From the NCBI GenBank assembly GCA_046760905.1, contig JBHIFB010000008.1, positions 1 to 44,712 of the forward strand: 44,712 nt of DNA, written 5' to 3'. Numbering within the stretch: position 1 is the first letter of the stretch; each line of letters opens with the position of its first letter. Shown in pieces: positions 9,258 through 18,249 of the stretch. This stretch comes from JBHIFB01 sp046760905 (GTDB lineage: Bacteria > Gemmatimonadota > CAZMKB01). Under the pieces are notes generated by a model, which was given only the letters and a program-made list of their open reading frames with translations, did not search any database and had not been told where the DNA came from. The translations under genes and the position numbers were made by a program.

Positions 9258-10531
9258 GCCGGACTCCCGACCTCCCTGGCCCCACGTGGCCGGGAGACCG
9301 CCTCATCGAACTCGTCACGAAATTTGGTGAGGATTCCGCTCAGCGCCCAGGAGGCTCCGGTGGCCAGTGGACAGATTGTAGTGCCGTCCATGTTCTTGGC
9401 AATGTCCATAAGGTCATCGATATCGCGAGGCTCCCCCCGACCATCCCTGATGCGCTGGACCACCTTAAGGCTCCAGGCCGTCCCTTCCCTACAAGGCGTG
9501 CACTGCCCGCAGGATTCATTCGCGAAGAAAGACATGATGTTCTCCAGCACTCTTACCATGTCGGTGTCCTCGTCCATGACGATCACGGCCGCAGAGCCCA
9601 GCATTGAGCCCGCTTCCTGGAGGCTCGTGAAATCCATGGGAACATCGAGCTCCTCTCCAGAAAGCACTGGTGCGGATACCCCGCCCGGGATAACTGCTTT
9701 CACCCGCTTCCCACCACGAACGCCTCCACATGCTGCAATGACATCCCGCAAAGGCGTGCCAATAGGAAGCTCCACCACGCCCGGACGCTCGATGTGTCCG
9801 CTCACCGCATACAGCTTCGTCCCCCCGTTTTCGGGTGTGCCAAGATCCGCGAACCACCTTCCACCATGCTCGATGATGTGGGGCAGGCAAGCAAGGGTTT
9901 CGACGTTGTTGATGACCGTTGGCCGGCCGAAAAGCCCCACTGCTGCTGGATACGGAGGCTTAAGTCGCGGCCACCCTTTCTTGCCCTCGATGGACTCGAG
10001 CATCGCCATCTCCTCACCGCAGATATATGCACCAGCTCCTATCATCACTGAGACCGGTAGGCTGTAACCGCTGCCAAGTATGTTCTCGCCAACGTAGCCA
10101 GCGGACCCGGCCTCCTTGAGTGCGGCCACCGTTCTCTCCATCGGCTCGAGGTATTCACCCCGTATGTAAATGTAGCAATCGGTAGCCTGAGTGGCATAAC
10201 CCGCTATGACTATCCCTTCTATAAGCATATGCGGGTCATACTCCATTATGAACCGATCCTTGAATGTACCGGGTTCGCCCTCATCAGCGTTCACAACAAG
10301 GTAACGCGGTTTACCGTCTGAGGGCGGCAAGAACCGCCATTTGCGACCGGTATAGAAACCCGCGCCGCCTCGTCCCTGCAGATTAGAGGTCACAACCTGC
10401 TCGGTGACTTCCTCGGGAGTCATATGTCTCAATGCCAGCTCCAGCGCACGGTAACCACCACGGTGGCGGTAGACCTTCAGAGTATGGGAATTCTCAACGC
10501 TCCAGTTTTTAGTAAGAATCTTCTCGCTCAT
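9254..10531 (-). CDS. nuoF: NADH-quinone oxidoreductase subunit F (NADH/FMN binding)
   Basis: Electron-entry subunit (425 aa) that binds NADH and FMN and carries [4Fe-4S] N3. The glycine-rich nucleotide loop GRGGAGFYTGRKW is at about residues 53-65, the FMN region VVNADEGEPGTFKDR follows, and the cluster motif SCGQCTPCREGT is at about 337-348 with the fourth Cys in TTICPLA at about 386. Length matches the family. ATGA overlaps join it to nuoE upstream and nuoG downstream, so the E-F-G diaphorase module is probably made in fixed ratio. Confidence 0.97.
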   Translation of the reverse strand: MSEKILTKNWSVENSHTLKVYRHRGGYRALELALRHMTPEEVTEQVVTSNLQGRGGAGFYTGRKWRFLPPSDGKPRYLVVNADEGEPGTFKDRFIMEYDPHMLIEGIVIAGYATQATDCYIYIRGEYLEPMERTVAALKEAGSAGYVGENILGSGYSLPVSVMIGAGAYICGEEMAMLESIEGKKGWPRLKPPYPAAVGLFGRPTVINNVETLACLPHIIEHGGRWFADLGTPENGGTKLYAVSGHIERPGVVELPIGTPLRDVIAACGGVRGGKRVKAVIPGGVSAPVLSGEELDVPMDFTSLQEAGSMLGSAAVIVMDEDTDMVRVLENIMSFFANESCGQCTPCREGTAWSLKVVQRIRDGRGEPRDIDDLMDIAKNMDGTTICPLATGASWALSGILTKFRDEFDEAVSRPRGAREVGSPA

Positions 10532-11019
10532 CCTCTCCTTCCAGCTTCTTCGAGCGCTTCGAGAAGGCGGTCCACCTCATCGAGCTGCAAAGGGCCATGG
10601 AATCGGCCGTTTACCTGAAACGCCGGGGCCTGGTTGCAGGCCCCGATGCATTCGGCAACCTCGAGCGTGAAAAGCCCGTCTCCGGAGGTCTCACCATGGC
10701 CGATCCCGAGCCTTTTTTTCAGGTGGTTAAGAAGGCCTTCGGAACCAAGAAGGTTGCAGCTGATATTGTTGCATACTGTCAGGGTGTAGCGGCCGTGAGG
10801 GCGCTTCCTGTATAAATGATAGAACGTGAGAACTTCGTGCAGGCGCGCAGCTGGGACATCGAGACGCTCGGCCATGTAATGCTCAACCTCCGGAGTGATC
10901 GCACCGAAAGTCTCCTGTGCGAGGTACAGGGCGGGAAGAATTCTGCTAGTTCCCTCTGGAAACGCTTCCAGGATTTCCTTAAATCGCTTCTCGGAAGCCG
11001 CGTCGAATTCAGTGTTCAT
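10528..11019 (-). CDS. nuoE: NADH-quinone oxidoreductase subunit E ([2Fe-2S])
   Basis: Thioredoxin-like ferredoxin subunit (163 aa) with cluster N1a. Ligands are C83 and C88 (CNNISC) plus C124 and C128 (CIGAC). The reading frame stays open 40 codons further upstream, but the ATG at 11019 is chosen because it overlaps the nuoCD stop as ATGA and gives the normal NuoE length. It overlaps nuoF in the same way at its 3' end. Confidence 0.96.
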   Translation of the reverse strand: MNTEFDAASEKRFKEILEAFPEGTSRILPALYLAQETFGAITPEVEHYMAERLDVPAARLHEVLTFYHLYRKRPHGRYTLTVCNNISCNLLGSEGLLNHLKKRLGIGHGETSGDGLFTLEVAECIGACNQAPAFQVNGRFHGPLQLDEVDRLLEALEEAGRRG

Positions 11020-12896
11020 CGATCGAGCTCCCCCCCTATCATATTGATCGATCCAAATATCGGCACGATATCGGCCACGGTATGCCCTTCGACCATCTTG
11101 TGAAGAGCACTCATCAAGAAAAAGCAAGGGCCCCTGCAACGCACACGATGAGGGCCCGATCCGCCCTCGCTGACGATGTAGAAACCGAGCTCGCCGTTTC
11201 CCCCTTCGACTGGCATATACGCCTCCCCCCTGGGCACCTGGATACCGTGACCGGGTCCGGTCATTATGATCTTGAAGTGATTCATGAGCGCTTCGATGTT
11301 GGCGTATACCTCCTCCTTCGGGGGGAGGGCTACGGTCGGGTCATCGACTATGATCCCGTGGTGACGCTGACGTTCCATCCCTTTCAAAGTCGGCGGCAGG
11401 TCCACCACCATGTTCTCGTAATCGGGAATGAAATCACCTTTCTGGGTGAGCTCCATGACCTCCGCAGGTGAGATGTGAACGGCTTCGAGATCACGGCTTT
11501 CGAAACCGCCTGGCATCTGATCCAGGCACTGTTCAGAGATGCGGATGCTCTGTTCGATCTCCTCCATCCGCACAAGGTACCTGTCGTACACATCGCCCTT
11601 GTGCCCTACCGGTATGTCAAATTCCATACGGTCATACACGTGGTAGGGGAAGGCTTTCCGTACATCGTACTCGACACCGCAGGCACGAAGGAGAGGCCCG
11701 GTAAAGCCGTGGCTGATCGCCTCCTCCTTGGAGATGACCCCTATGTCGCTCATACGGTCAACGAATATACGGTTGCGGGTTAGCAGCTTGTGGACTTCGG
11801 CTACAGTCCTGCGAAGCTTTGGGAAAACTTCCCGGCAACGCTTGTCGAAGCCGACAGGCAGATCAGCCTTGACACCGCCAATGCGACCGTAAGATACTGT
11901 TATTCGAGCCCCGCTTACCTCTTCGACAAGCTGATAGAGCCATTCCCTTGCTTTCATGCAATAGAGGAATGCCGTCATGGCACCGAGCTCCATCGCGGCA
12001 GCTCCGATGCTGGTCAGGTGATCCGTGATCCGTGATATTTCACTTAAAAGTACCCTGATATACTCCGCCCGTTCAGGGATCTTTATACCGATGAGTTTCT
12101 CCACCGTCGCCGCGTAGCCGAAATTATTGATGAAAGGTGACACGTAGTTGAGTCGATCGGTATAGGGAAAGGCCTGTGTCCAGCTGCCTGTCTCGCAATG
12201 CTTCTCGAAAACCCTGTGCAGGTAACCGATCTCAACCTCCGCCCTTAGAACGTTCTCACCCTCTATCTCAAGTACCATCCTTATAATACCGTGCATAGCC
12301 GGATGAGTCGGTCCCAGATTGAGAAACGTGCTCTCAGTACGTCGTCCTTCCTCCGTGTCGACGTCGAGGGTGCTCATCAGTTCTCTGGCCCTATCATAAG
12401 GTTGCCTCTTTCTGATCGGGTAATCTTTACGTAGAGGATGTCCCTCGAATCCATCATACATAAGGATCCGCTTCAGGTTGGGATGCTCTTTGAAACGGAT
12501 CCCGAACATATCCCATACCTCCCGCTCCAACCAATCGGCACAGCCCCAGAGCGGGGTCAATGATAGCGCCTCGGGTTCATCCCCGTGCACAAGAAGTTTG
12601 AGTCGAACCCGGTGCAGGTGCCGGAGCGAAAGATAGTGATTTACTATCTCGAAACGGGGCTGCCTGGGCAGGTAATCAACAGCGGTGATATCGATGAGCA
12701 TGTTGTAATCGAGCTCGGGATCCCCCTTCAGAAATCGACTTATGGTCACTATCTCATCTGGGACAACGATAGCCGTATCGTCACCCCTGTGAGAGTGAGT
12801 TTCGAGGATTGCCTCGCCGAACCGTTCCTTCAGCTTCCTGAGGGTGATCGATTCCCGATCGTCACCCATTTCCGAACTTCTCCTGTCCCCTCTCAT
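11016..12896 (-). CDS. nuoCD: NADH-quinone oxidoreductase fused subunit C/D
   Basis: Fusion of the 30-kDa and 49-kDa complex I subunits (626 aa), as in E. coli. The NuoC part spans about residues 10-165 and has the REVWDMFGIRFKEHPNLKRILM signature; the NuoD part spans about 190-626 and has LNLGPTHPAMHGIIRMVLE and IGYLHRVFEKHCE, with the His and Tyr region of the quinone site. Two starts are possible, ATG at 12896 or ATG at 12869; both have purine-rich upstream sequence. It lies four bases after nuoB and its stop overlaps nuoE. Confidence 0.96.
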   Translation of the reverse strand: MRGDRRSSEMGDDRESITLRKLKERFGEAILETHSHRGDDTAIVVPDEIVTISRFLKGDPELDYNMLIDITAVDYLPRQPRFEIVNHYLSLRHLHRVRLKLLVHGDEPEALSLTPLWGCADWLEREVWDMFGIRFKEHPNLKRILMYDGFEGHPLRKDYPIRKRQPYDRARELMSTLDVDTEEGRRTESTFLNLGPTHPAMHGIIRMVLEIEGENVLRAEVEIGYLHRVFEKHCETGSWTQAFPYTDRLNYVSPFINNFGYAATVEKLIGIKIPERAEYIRVLLSEISRITDHLTSIGAAAMELGAMTAFLYCMKAREWLYQLVEEVSGARITVSYGRIGGVKADLPVGFDKRCREVFPKLRRTVAEVHKLLTRNRIFVDRMSDIGVISKEEAISHGFTGPLLRACGVEYDVRKAFPYHVYDRMEFDIPVGHKGDVYDRYLVRMEEIEQSIRISEQCLDQMPGGFESRDLEAVHISPAEVMELTQKGDFIPDYENMVVDLPPTLKGMERQRHHGIIVDDPTVALPPKEEVYANIEALMNHFKIIMTGPGHGIQVPRGEAYMPVEGGNGELGFYIVSEGGSGPHRVRCRGPCFFLMSALHKMVEGHTVADIVPIFGSINMIGGELDR

Positions 12897-12900
12897 ATTA

Positions 12901-13371
12901 TTACAGTTCCTGTTTCGACTTTCTGATCTTCTCCTGAAGCTTCATGATGCCATCCAGCACCATCTCCGGACGCGGCGGACAACCTGGAACATGTATATCA
13001 ACCGGAATGATGGTATCGATTCCCTGGACGGTTGCGTAATTATCATAGAAACCACCCGATACGGTGCAAACTCCGAATGCCATCACCCACTTAGGTTCCG
13101 TCATTTGATCGTACACATGACGAAGAACAGGGGCAATCTTATGGCTGATAGTACCCACCACCATGAGCAGATCAGCCTGTCTCGGAGAGAAACGGGGCAG
13201 TGCCGCACCGAAGCGATCGAGGTCGAAATGCGCCGCAGCGAGAGCCATGTACTCCATGCCGCAACAGGCAGTGACGAATGGATAGACGAAGATGGACCAG
13301 CTTCGCGCCCAACCCAGAGCCGCATCGACTCTAGTCAGGGTGACATTCTCCGGCAGCTGGTTCAATCCCAT
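12901..13371 (-). CDS. nuoB: NADH-quinone oxidoreductase subunit B (cluster N2)
   Basis: PSST subunit (156 aa) holding the terminal [4Fe-4S] cluster N2 that reduces quinone. The unusual adjacent-Cys ligand pair is present at C36-C37 (TACCGME), with C102 (FGVCTVSGG) and C131 (VPGCPPRPE). Length is typical. The ATG at 13371 lies inside the end of nuoA (10-base overlap), and nuoCD follows after four bases. Confidence 0.97.
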   Translation of the reverse strand: MGLNQLPENVTLTRVDAALGWARSWSIFVYPFVTACCGMEYMALAAAHFDLDRFGAALPRFSPRQADLLMVVGTISHKIAPVLRHVYDQMTEPKWVMAFGVCTVSGGFYDNYATVQGIDTIIPVDIHVPGCPPRPEMVLDGIMKLQEKIRKSKQEL

Positions 13372-13718
13372 TGAAGGGCTTCCTTTCTCCAGGCGTATGC
13401 AAGCCCGAAACCGAGAACAGCGAGGAAGAAAAACACCACTAAAAGAGCGGAAAATCCGATCAGCCCGAAACTGACGGCCAGGGGATAGAGGAAGGCGATC
13501 TCCATGTCGAACACAACGAAAAGTATTGCATAAAGCAGAAAGGCCGGCCGATAGGGGCTTCGCCTCGGAGAGGGAAGCACGTAACCTGTCTCAAATGGCT
13601 TTGATTTCTCCTCACTCGTACGCTTCGGGCCGATGAAAGACGCGAGCGTCATCATGACAAGCGGCACCGCCGCACAGAGTATCATGTTGAGAATGAGTGC
13701 TCCGTACTCTCGAAACAT
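13362..13718 (-). CDS. nuoA: NADH-quinone oxidoreductase subunit A
   Basis: Three-helix membrane subunit (118 aa) at the heel of complex I. It has the family pattern: helix 1 at about residues 8-28, the loop KPFETGYVLP with the conserved FETG, then FLLYAILFVVFDMEIAFLYPLAV with the conserved FDxE. It is the first gene of the operon, with a candidate promoter about 65-90 bases upstream. The ribosome binding site just before the ATG at 13718 is poor (GGGAG very close), but the position agrees with the family N terminus. Confidence 0.95.
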   Translation of the reverse strand: MFREYGALILNMILCAAVPLVMMTLASFIGPKRTSEEKSKPFETGYVLPSPRRSPYRPAFLLYAILFVVFDMEIAFLYPLAVSFGLIGFSALLVVFFFLAVLGFGLAYAWRKEALQWD

Positions 13719-13783
13719 ACTCCCGTCACCAAGACATGGAATTACATGGTTCAGTAATACTCATAGAGCCGCAACCCGAGCAC

Positions 13784-13811
13784 AATATATGACATAAAAC
13801 ATACCTGTCAA
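13784..13811 (-). promoter_or_regulatory. Candidate sigma70 promoter of the nuo operon
   Basis: On the minus strand TTGACA (13811-13806) is followed after 16 bases by TATATT (13789-13784), giving a leader of about 60 bases before nuoA. A second weaker candidate lies further upstream, with TTGACG at 13868-13863 and TATACT after 15 bases. Inferred from consensus only. Confidence 0.55.
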
Positions 13812-13820
13812 TGGGACCTT

Positions 13821-13888
13821 GTGAAGGGAAGCTTGATTAATAGTATACTTCACTTACAAAGGCGTCAATACCACGCTTATAGTGAAGT
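13821..13888. promoter_or_regulatory. Repeated GTGAAG/CTTCAC motifs upstream of nuo (possible operator)
   Basis: GTGAAG occurs at 13821-13826 and 13882-13887, and its inverse CTTCAC at 13848-13853; the last two extend to a 7-bp inverted pair, ACTTCAC and GTGAAGT. They surround the weaker upstream nuo promoter candidate. This arrangement could bind a regulator, but a 6-bp motif three times in 70 bases may also be chance. Confidence 0.25.
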
Positions 13889-14035
13889 TCCCGCTTTATT
13901 TCCTCCCCCCCGCGCTAACTGCGTGCGGTTTTCCCCTTCCTGCTCGCCTAAGATGGGTACCCCAATGCTCTCACGAATCACTCAAGGGCTCTAAGTTCCA
14001 GGAAAAATGGGGAAAGTGCACATACTATCTTTCGC

Positions 14036-14064
14036 TTGACATACTCAGCTTTCTAAGGTATAAT
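14036..14064 (+). promoter_or_regulatory. Consensus sigma70 promoter upstream of the C25 peptidase gene
   Basis: TTGACA at 14036-14041, a 17-base spacer, then TATAAT at 14059-14064: both hexamers match the consensus perfectly. Transcription would start near 14071, leaving a leader of about 250 bases before the peptidase ATG at 14322. Confidence 0.75.
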
Positions 14065-14321
14065 CGAGATGAGAATTGAACTGTTTTTTATTTTTCCATA
14101 GATGACACAGAGCAAGGATGGGAATCATTCCCGGCGATCTCTGAGTTGGTCAGAGCTCTACAGAAGATAAGATATGAAAAAAAAGTGGCTCGTTTACGAT
14201 AAAGGATGTATAATACAGTCATTATTGATGGTCTATTCGGTTTAACGGGAGGTGTGAAGAAGAAAGGCGAACTTTTCAGATACCTACTTTTCAACAACCA
14301 AACCATTCCGGGAGGCGCAAC
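14065..14321 (+). other. Long 5' leader of the peptidase gene with two hairpin/palindrome motifs
   Basis: No convincing gene is seen. A perfect 13-base palindrome, GGGAATCATTCCC, lies at 14120-14132, and a 6-bp stem with a 5-base loop (CTCTGA/TCAGAG) at 14139-14155. A TATAAT at 14209-14214 lacks a matching -35 box. GGGAGG before the ATG at 14322 is a good ribosome binding site. The leader does not match a riboswitch class that I recognise. Confidence 0.4.
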
Positions 14322-17300
14322 ATGTCTAAAAGGTATTCGATTCTCTTTGCCATTTTTTTCTCGTCGGCCCTCCTTTTTTCCGGTGGCGGCTGGGCTGCTA
14401 ACGCGGTGGATGTCCAGGTAACGGTTAATACTCCGCAAAGCATAGTTATCGAATATCAGTTCGGGGATTTTACCAGAACGCCGGTCGACATAGAAGGCGC
14501 GCAGTACATGGAAATCCGGCTGCCCAGCGAAGGAGTGACTAAGGAACTGGGTGCCCCCGCTGTCCCTATTGTGGCGCGCAGCATCATAATTCCCGGTGAC
14601 AGGCAGATGTCTGTGCGGGTCATCGAGGCCGAGTACTATGAGATCGGTGAAATCGACATCATCCCCTCAAAGGGTTTCATCCTCCGCACAGTGGATCCGG
14701 CAGATGTCCCCTGGACCTTCGGTGAGTCTTACCATAACGACAGCTACTATCCAGGACAGTTGGCCATCGGGGGCGATCCTTACATCATGCGCGACTACCG
14801 GGGGATGGTGGTGACGGTTAATCCGTTCCAGTACAACCCGGTCAAGCGAATTCTGCGGGTTTATACGTCGATGACGGTGGAGGTTGTAGCCGAGGGTCCG
14901 GGCAGGGTGAACTTGCTCGAACCGAGGGGACATGAACGGGCTCTTTCGCGGGCTTTCCACGAACTCTACTCCGCGCATTTCATCAACTACAACATGAACG
15001 GCCGTTATGACCCGCTGGACGAAGAAGGCGACATGCTGATAATCGTACATGATGCCTGGAACGAAAACGTCCAGCCTCTGGCCGACCACAAAGAGTCCAT
15101 CGGTATCAACACGACGGTTGTGAATGTATCCACGATAGGCAATAATTCCCAGTCTATTAAAAACTACATTCAGGATTTATACGACACCAGCGACTTGGCT
15201 TTCGTCCTGCTGGTGGGTGACGCAGCCCAGGTGGCCACGCCCCAGGCCTCCGGCGGAGCATCGGACCCGTCCTATTCCAAGCTGGCGGGAAACGATGACT
15301 ATCCGGATATCATGGTGGGCCGCTTCTCGGCAGAGAGCCCGGGAGACGTGGACACGCAGGTGGAGAGAACGATCGAATATGAAGTGAACCAGTCTGTAAT
15401 CCAAGACTGGTTCTGGCGCGGAATGGGCGTAGCCTCGAACCAGGGCCCCGGCGATGACGGAGAATATGACAACGAGCACATCGAAAATATCCGTATCGAC
15501 CTTCTGGCTTACGGCTATACGCTTGTGGATCAGATATATGATCCCGGAGCCTCGGCAGCCGAGGTGACGGCGGCCTTGAATGAAGGCAGGGGCTGGATCA
15601 ATTACTGCGGTCACGGCAGTCCGACTGGATGGGGAACCACGGGCTTTTCGAACAGTCATGTCAACGCGCTGACCAACGACAACATGCTGCCTACGAACTT
15701 CACAGTGGCATGCAACTGCGGGGAGTTCGACAACTACACCTGCTTTGCCGAGGCCTGGCTTCGAGCGACAAACGGCTCCGAACCGACGGGCGCCATCGCG
15801 GCGTACATGAGCTCGATCAGCCAGTCATGGGACCCGCCCATGGAGGCGCAGGACGAATGCAATCTGCTTTATGTGGCCGAGGCCTACCACAGCTATGGCA
15901 CTCTGTGCTATGCCGGATCCTGCTCGATGATGGACGATTACGGCAGCGGCGGCGTGGAAATGTTCAACACATGGATCTACTTCGGCGATCCCTCTCTCAA
16001 TCTGTTCTATGTTGCACCGGACGAGATCCGTGGCCATGTCTATAATGCGACGACCGGACATGAAATGGAGTCGGTACTCGTTCAGATCCTCGACCCGGAG
16101 GCGTCCTGTTATACCGATGAGTACGGTTTCTATTCCATGAAGGCCGATTACCCTGACAGTGTCCAGATCACAGCGAGTTTCATCGGTTACGAAACGGATA
16201 CGGAGTGGGTCAACGTGACGCAGGAAGGGGTGACCTACCATAACATCTATATGACCGCGATCAATCCAGGAACTCTGGCCGGCAACGTGACCGATCTCGA
16301 TACGGGTGAGGGGATCGGCGGTACGGTGAGCGTTTATTCCGGCCTCACGAAGCTGACTTATGGACCGATCGACGATGTGACAGGCTATTATGAGCTCGAG
16401 GTACCCGAAGGGACGTGGACGGTCACGATCGATCCCGAGAATCCATACATGAGCGTGAGTGAGCCCAACGTCGTGATCGTAATGGGTGAGACGACGATAC
16501 AGGATTTTCAGCTCGCGGCTTTGACAGAGTTTGTGGATATAAGCGGCTCAGCGGGGATAGCTTATGGAGGATACGGGGAAGGGGTCAGTTTCGTCGATTT
16601 TGATGGGGACGGAGATGAAGACATATTCGTGGTGAACCTGCTTGGCGATAACCGTATGCTGAGAAACGATGGAGGCACGTTCACCGATGTTGCCGCTGAT
16701 GTAGGCCTGACCGGCAATACGAAGGGTTTCGCCGCTGTCTGGGGTGACTATGACAGGGATAACGATTTCGATTGTTTCATCTCTCAGAGAAGCGGCTACA
16801 ATGCCCTTTACCGAAATGACAACGGAGTCTTCACAGACGTTGCCCTGGAAGTCGGGGTTGGCGGAGAGGACTGGGATTATGGTCAGGGCGCGGCATGGTT
16901 TGACATGGATAACGACGGCCTGCTCGACCTGTATGTGGTCAACAAGATCGGACCCAACAGACTGTTCAAAAATCTGGGCGGTACTTTCGAGGAGGTCGGC
17001 TCCCTGTATGGAGCTGACGATTCGGGAGCCGGTGCAGGGGTCAGCATCGTCGATTACGACAATGATGGTGATAGTGATATTTACGTCGTTAACTCGGCCG
17101 AGGAGGGGAACGTTCTCCTCAGAAATGACAATACCGGATTCACAGACGTGAGTACAATCGCCGGTGTCGGCAATACTGGTGCGGGACGCGGCAGCTCTTG
17201 GGGGGATATAGACGGTGATGGCGACATGGATCTGTTCATCACGAACAGCGGGGCTGACGTGCTGTACCGCAATGACGGGGGTGTGTTCACCGACATCACG

Positions 17301-17882
17301 GAGGTGAGCGGTGTCGGCGACACTGGCGAAGGGAACGGTTGTGCGTTCGCAGATTATGATCGCGATGGTGACCAGGACCTGGCTGTCGCAACGGGCACGG
17401 CATTGCTGCTCTATCTGAACGACGGTGCGGGCACGTTCGTCGAGGTGAGCGATTTGATCGGATTGTCGGGAGGTCTTGGTGTTGGCCTGGCTTTCGGTGA
17501 CATAGACGATGATGGAGATCAGGACCTGTACGTATCCTGTACGAACAACGTTGACGATATGCTCTTTGAGAACAGCGGAAACGTAAACACCTGGCTGAAC
17601 GTGAGCCTGCGCGGTGCCCTGAGTGACAAGAACGGTGTGGGATCCCGCGTAGAGGCCTGGGTCGGCAATCGGCATTACGTGAGGGATGTCATCACCGGTT
17701 CAGGATACTACTCACAGAGCTCGATCGAAACCGAGATCGGACTGATCCGTGAAACGATGGTCGACAGTCTGATCGTCCAGTGGCCGAGCGGTAAACGCTC
17801 GAAGCTGGTACACATAGGAGCCGACCAGAGCATAAGAATCAGTGAAAGCAGCTTCCACAAGGTTCCAATCCCACTGGAATGA
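14322..17882 (+). CDS. Secreted gingipain-like C25 peptidase with VCBS propeller and ASPIC/UnbV tail
   Basis: Predicted exported cysteine protease (1186 aa). A signal peptide covers residues 1 to about 26. The gingipain-type propeptide and catalytic region span about 40-565, with the catalytic His in NYCGHGSPTGW (H431) and the Cys in FTVACNCGEF (C464), in the same order and setting as RgpB. Two carboxypeptidase-regulatory-like beta-sandwiches follow (about 568-650 and 650-735), then seven FG-GAP/VCBS repeats (about 736-1085), each with a D-x-D-x-D loop such as DFDGDGDED or DIDGDGDMD. An ASPIC/UnbV module (about 1090-1180) ends the protein. There is no T9SS-type C-terminal sorting domain, unlike neighbouring secreted proteins. 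Substrate specificity cannot be read from the sequence. The ribosome binding site GGGAGG and a consensus promoter precede it. Confidence 0.9.
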   Translation: MSKRYSILFAIFFSSALLFSGGGWAANAVDVQVTVNTPQSIVIEYQFGDFTRTPVDIEGAQYMEIRLPSEGVTKELGAPAVPIVARSIIIPGDRQMSVRVIEAEYYEIGEIDIIPSKGFILRTVDPADVPWTFGESYHNDSYYPGQLAIGGDPYIMRDYRGMVVTVNPFQYNPVKRILRVYTSMTVEVVAEGPGRVNLLEPRGHERALSRAFHELYSAHFINYNMNGRYDPLDEEGDMLIIVHDAWNENVQPLADHKESIGINTTVVNVSTIGNNSQSIKNYIQDLYDTSDLAFVLLVGDAAQVATPQASGGASDPSYSKLAGNDDYPDIMVGRFSAESPGDVDTQVERTIEYEVNQSVIQDWFWRGMGVASNQGPGDDGEYDNEHIENIRIDLLAYGYTLVDQIYDPGASAAEVTAALNEGRGWINYCGHGSPTGWGTTGFSNSHVNALTNDNMLPTNFTVACNCGEFDNYTCFAEAWLRATNGSEPTGAIAAYMSSISQSWDPPMEAQDECNLLYVAEAYHSYGTLCYAGSCSMMDDYGSGGVEMFNTWIYFGDPSLNLFYVAPDEIRGHVYNATTGHEMESVLVQILDPEASCYTDEYGFYSMKADYPDSVQITASFIGYETDTEWVNVTQEGVTYHNIYMTAINPGTLAGNVTDLDTGEGIGGTVSVYSGLTKLTYGPIDDVTGYYELEVPEGTWTVTIDPENPYMSVSEPNVVIVMGETTIQDFQLAALTEFVDISGSAGIAYGGYGEGVSFVDFDGDGDEDIFVVNLLGDNRMLRNDGGTFTDVAADVGLTGNTKGFAAVWGDYDRDNDFDCFISQRSGYNALYRNDNGVFTDVALEVGVGGEDWDYGQGAAWFDMDNDGLLDLYVVNKIGPNRLFKNLGGTFEEVGSLYGADDSGAGAGVSIVDYDNDGDSDIYVVNSAEEGNVLLRNDNTGFTDVSTIAGVGNTGAGRGSSWGDIDGDGDMDLFITNSGADVLYRNDGGVFTDITEVSGVGDTGEGNGCAFADYDRDGDQDLAVATGTALLLYLNDGAGTFVEVSDLIGLSGGLGVGLAFGDIDDDGDQDLYVSCTNNVDDMLFENSGNVNTWLNVSLRGALSDKNGVGSRVEAWVGNRHYVRDVITGSGYYSQSSIETEIGLIRETMVDSLIVQWPSGKRSKLVHIGADQSIRISESSFHKVPIPLE

Positions 17883-17939
17883 CGTGTTCCTTATCTGGGA
17901 ATCTTAGAGACCAGGAAGCAGTATGATAGGAAGCTCAAG

Positions 17940-17987
17940 CGCCACATCACCGATCTTCACCAGTACAGGAAGATCGAGGATGTGGCG
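17940..17987 (+). repeat. Long imperfect inverted repeat (hairpin) after the peptidase gene
   Basis: Arms 17940-17958 and 17969-17987 pair over 19 bp with two mismatches (CGCCACATC and CGATCTTC blocks) around a 10-base loop. No T-run follows, so it is not a standard intrinsic terminator. It could stabilise the upstream mRNA 3' end. Confidence 0.7.
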
Positions 17988-18220
17988 TATGAGCAAGTTT
18001 TGCTTGAATACGGTGAATGAGATCGAATCGATTTTAAGTATATAAGAGTCATCTATGAGGCCGCCTTACTAGGTCGATGTATCTTTGGCCGCATCCCTTC
18101 GTGAGATTAAGACATTAAATCCGTTTAAAACCCAGTCGACTCAGCATTCGAATCCTGAAGGCAGCGGGTGGCTTGAGATGGGAGAAATAAGCGGGCGGAG
18201 CAGGGGCCACCCGGTTACTC

Positions 18221-18249
18221 TTGACAGAGAAGATTGTGCATCTTATTGA
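18221..18249 (+). promoter_or_regulatory. Weak candidate promoter of the radical SAM gene
   Basis: TTGACA at 18221-18226 with a 17-base spacer and TATTGA at 18244-18249. The -35 box is perfect but the -10 box is poor. It would give a leader of about 60 bases. Several AT-rich alternatives lie between 18250 and 18300. Confidence 0.35.

Noticed and set aside
14101..14160. tRNA-like D-arm sequence (GAGTTGGTCAGAGC) in the peptidase leader
   Set aside because: No acceptor stem, anticodon arm or T-arm could be formed around it; the match is limited to the D-arm and likely chance.
14088..14438. Minus-strand frame over the peptidase leader
   Set aside because: It crosses the promoter-leader and signal-peptide region of the C25 gene and resembles no protein; chance frame.
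16548..17675. 375-codon minus-strand frame inside the C25 peptidase gene
   Set aside because: Low-complexity valine and isoleucine pattern mirrors the repeats of the sense strand; the sense frame has clear domains.
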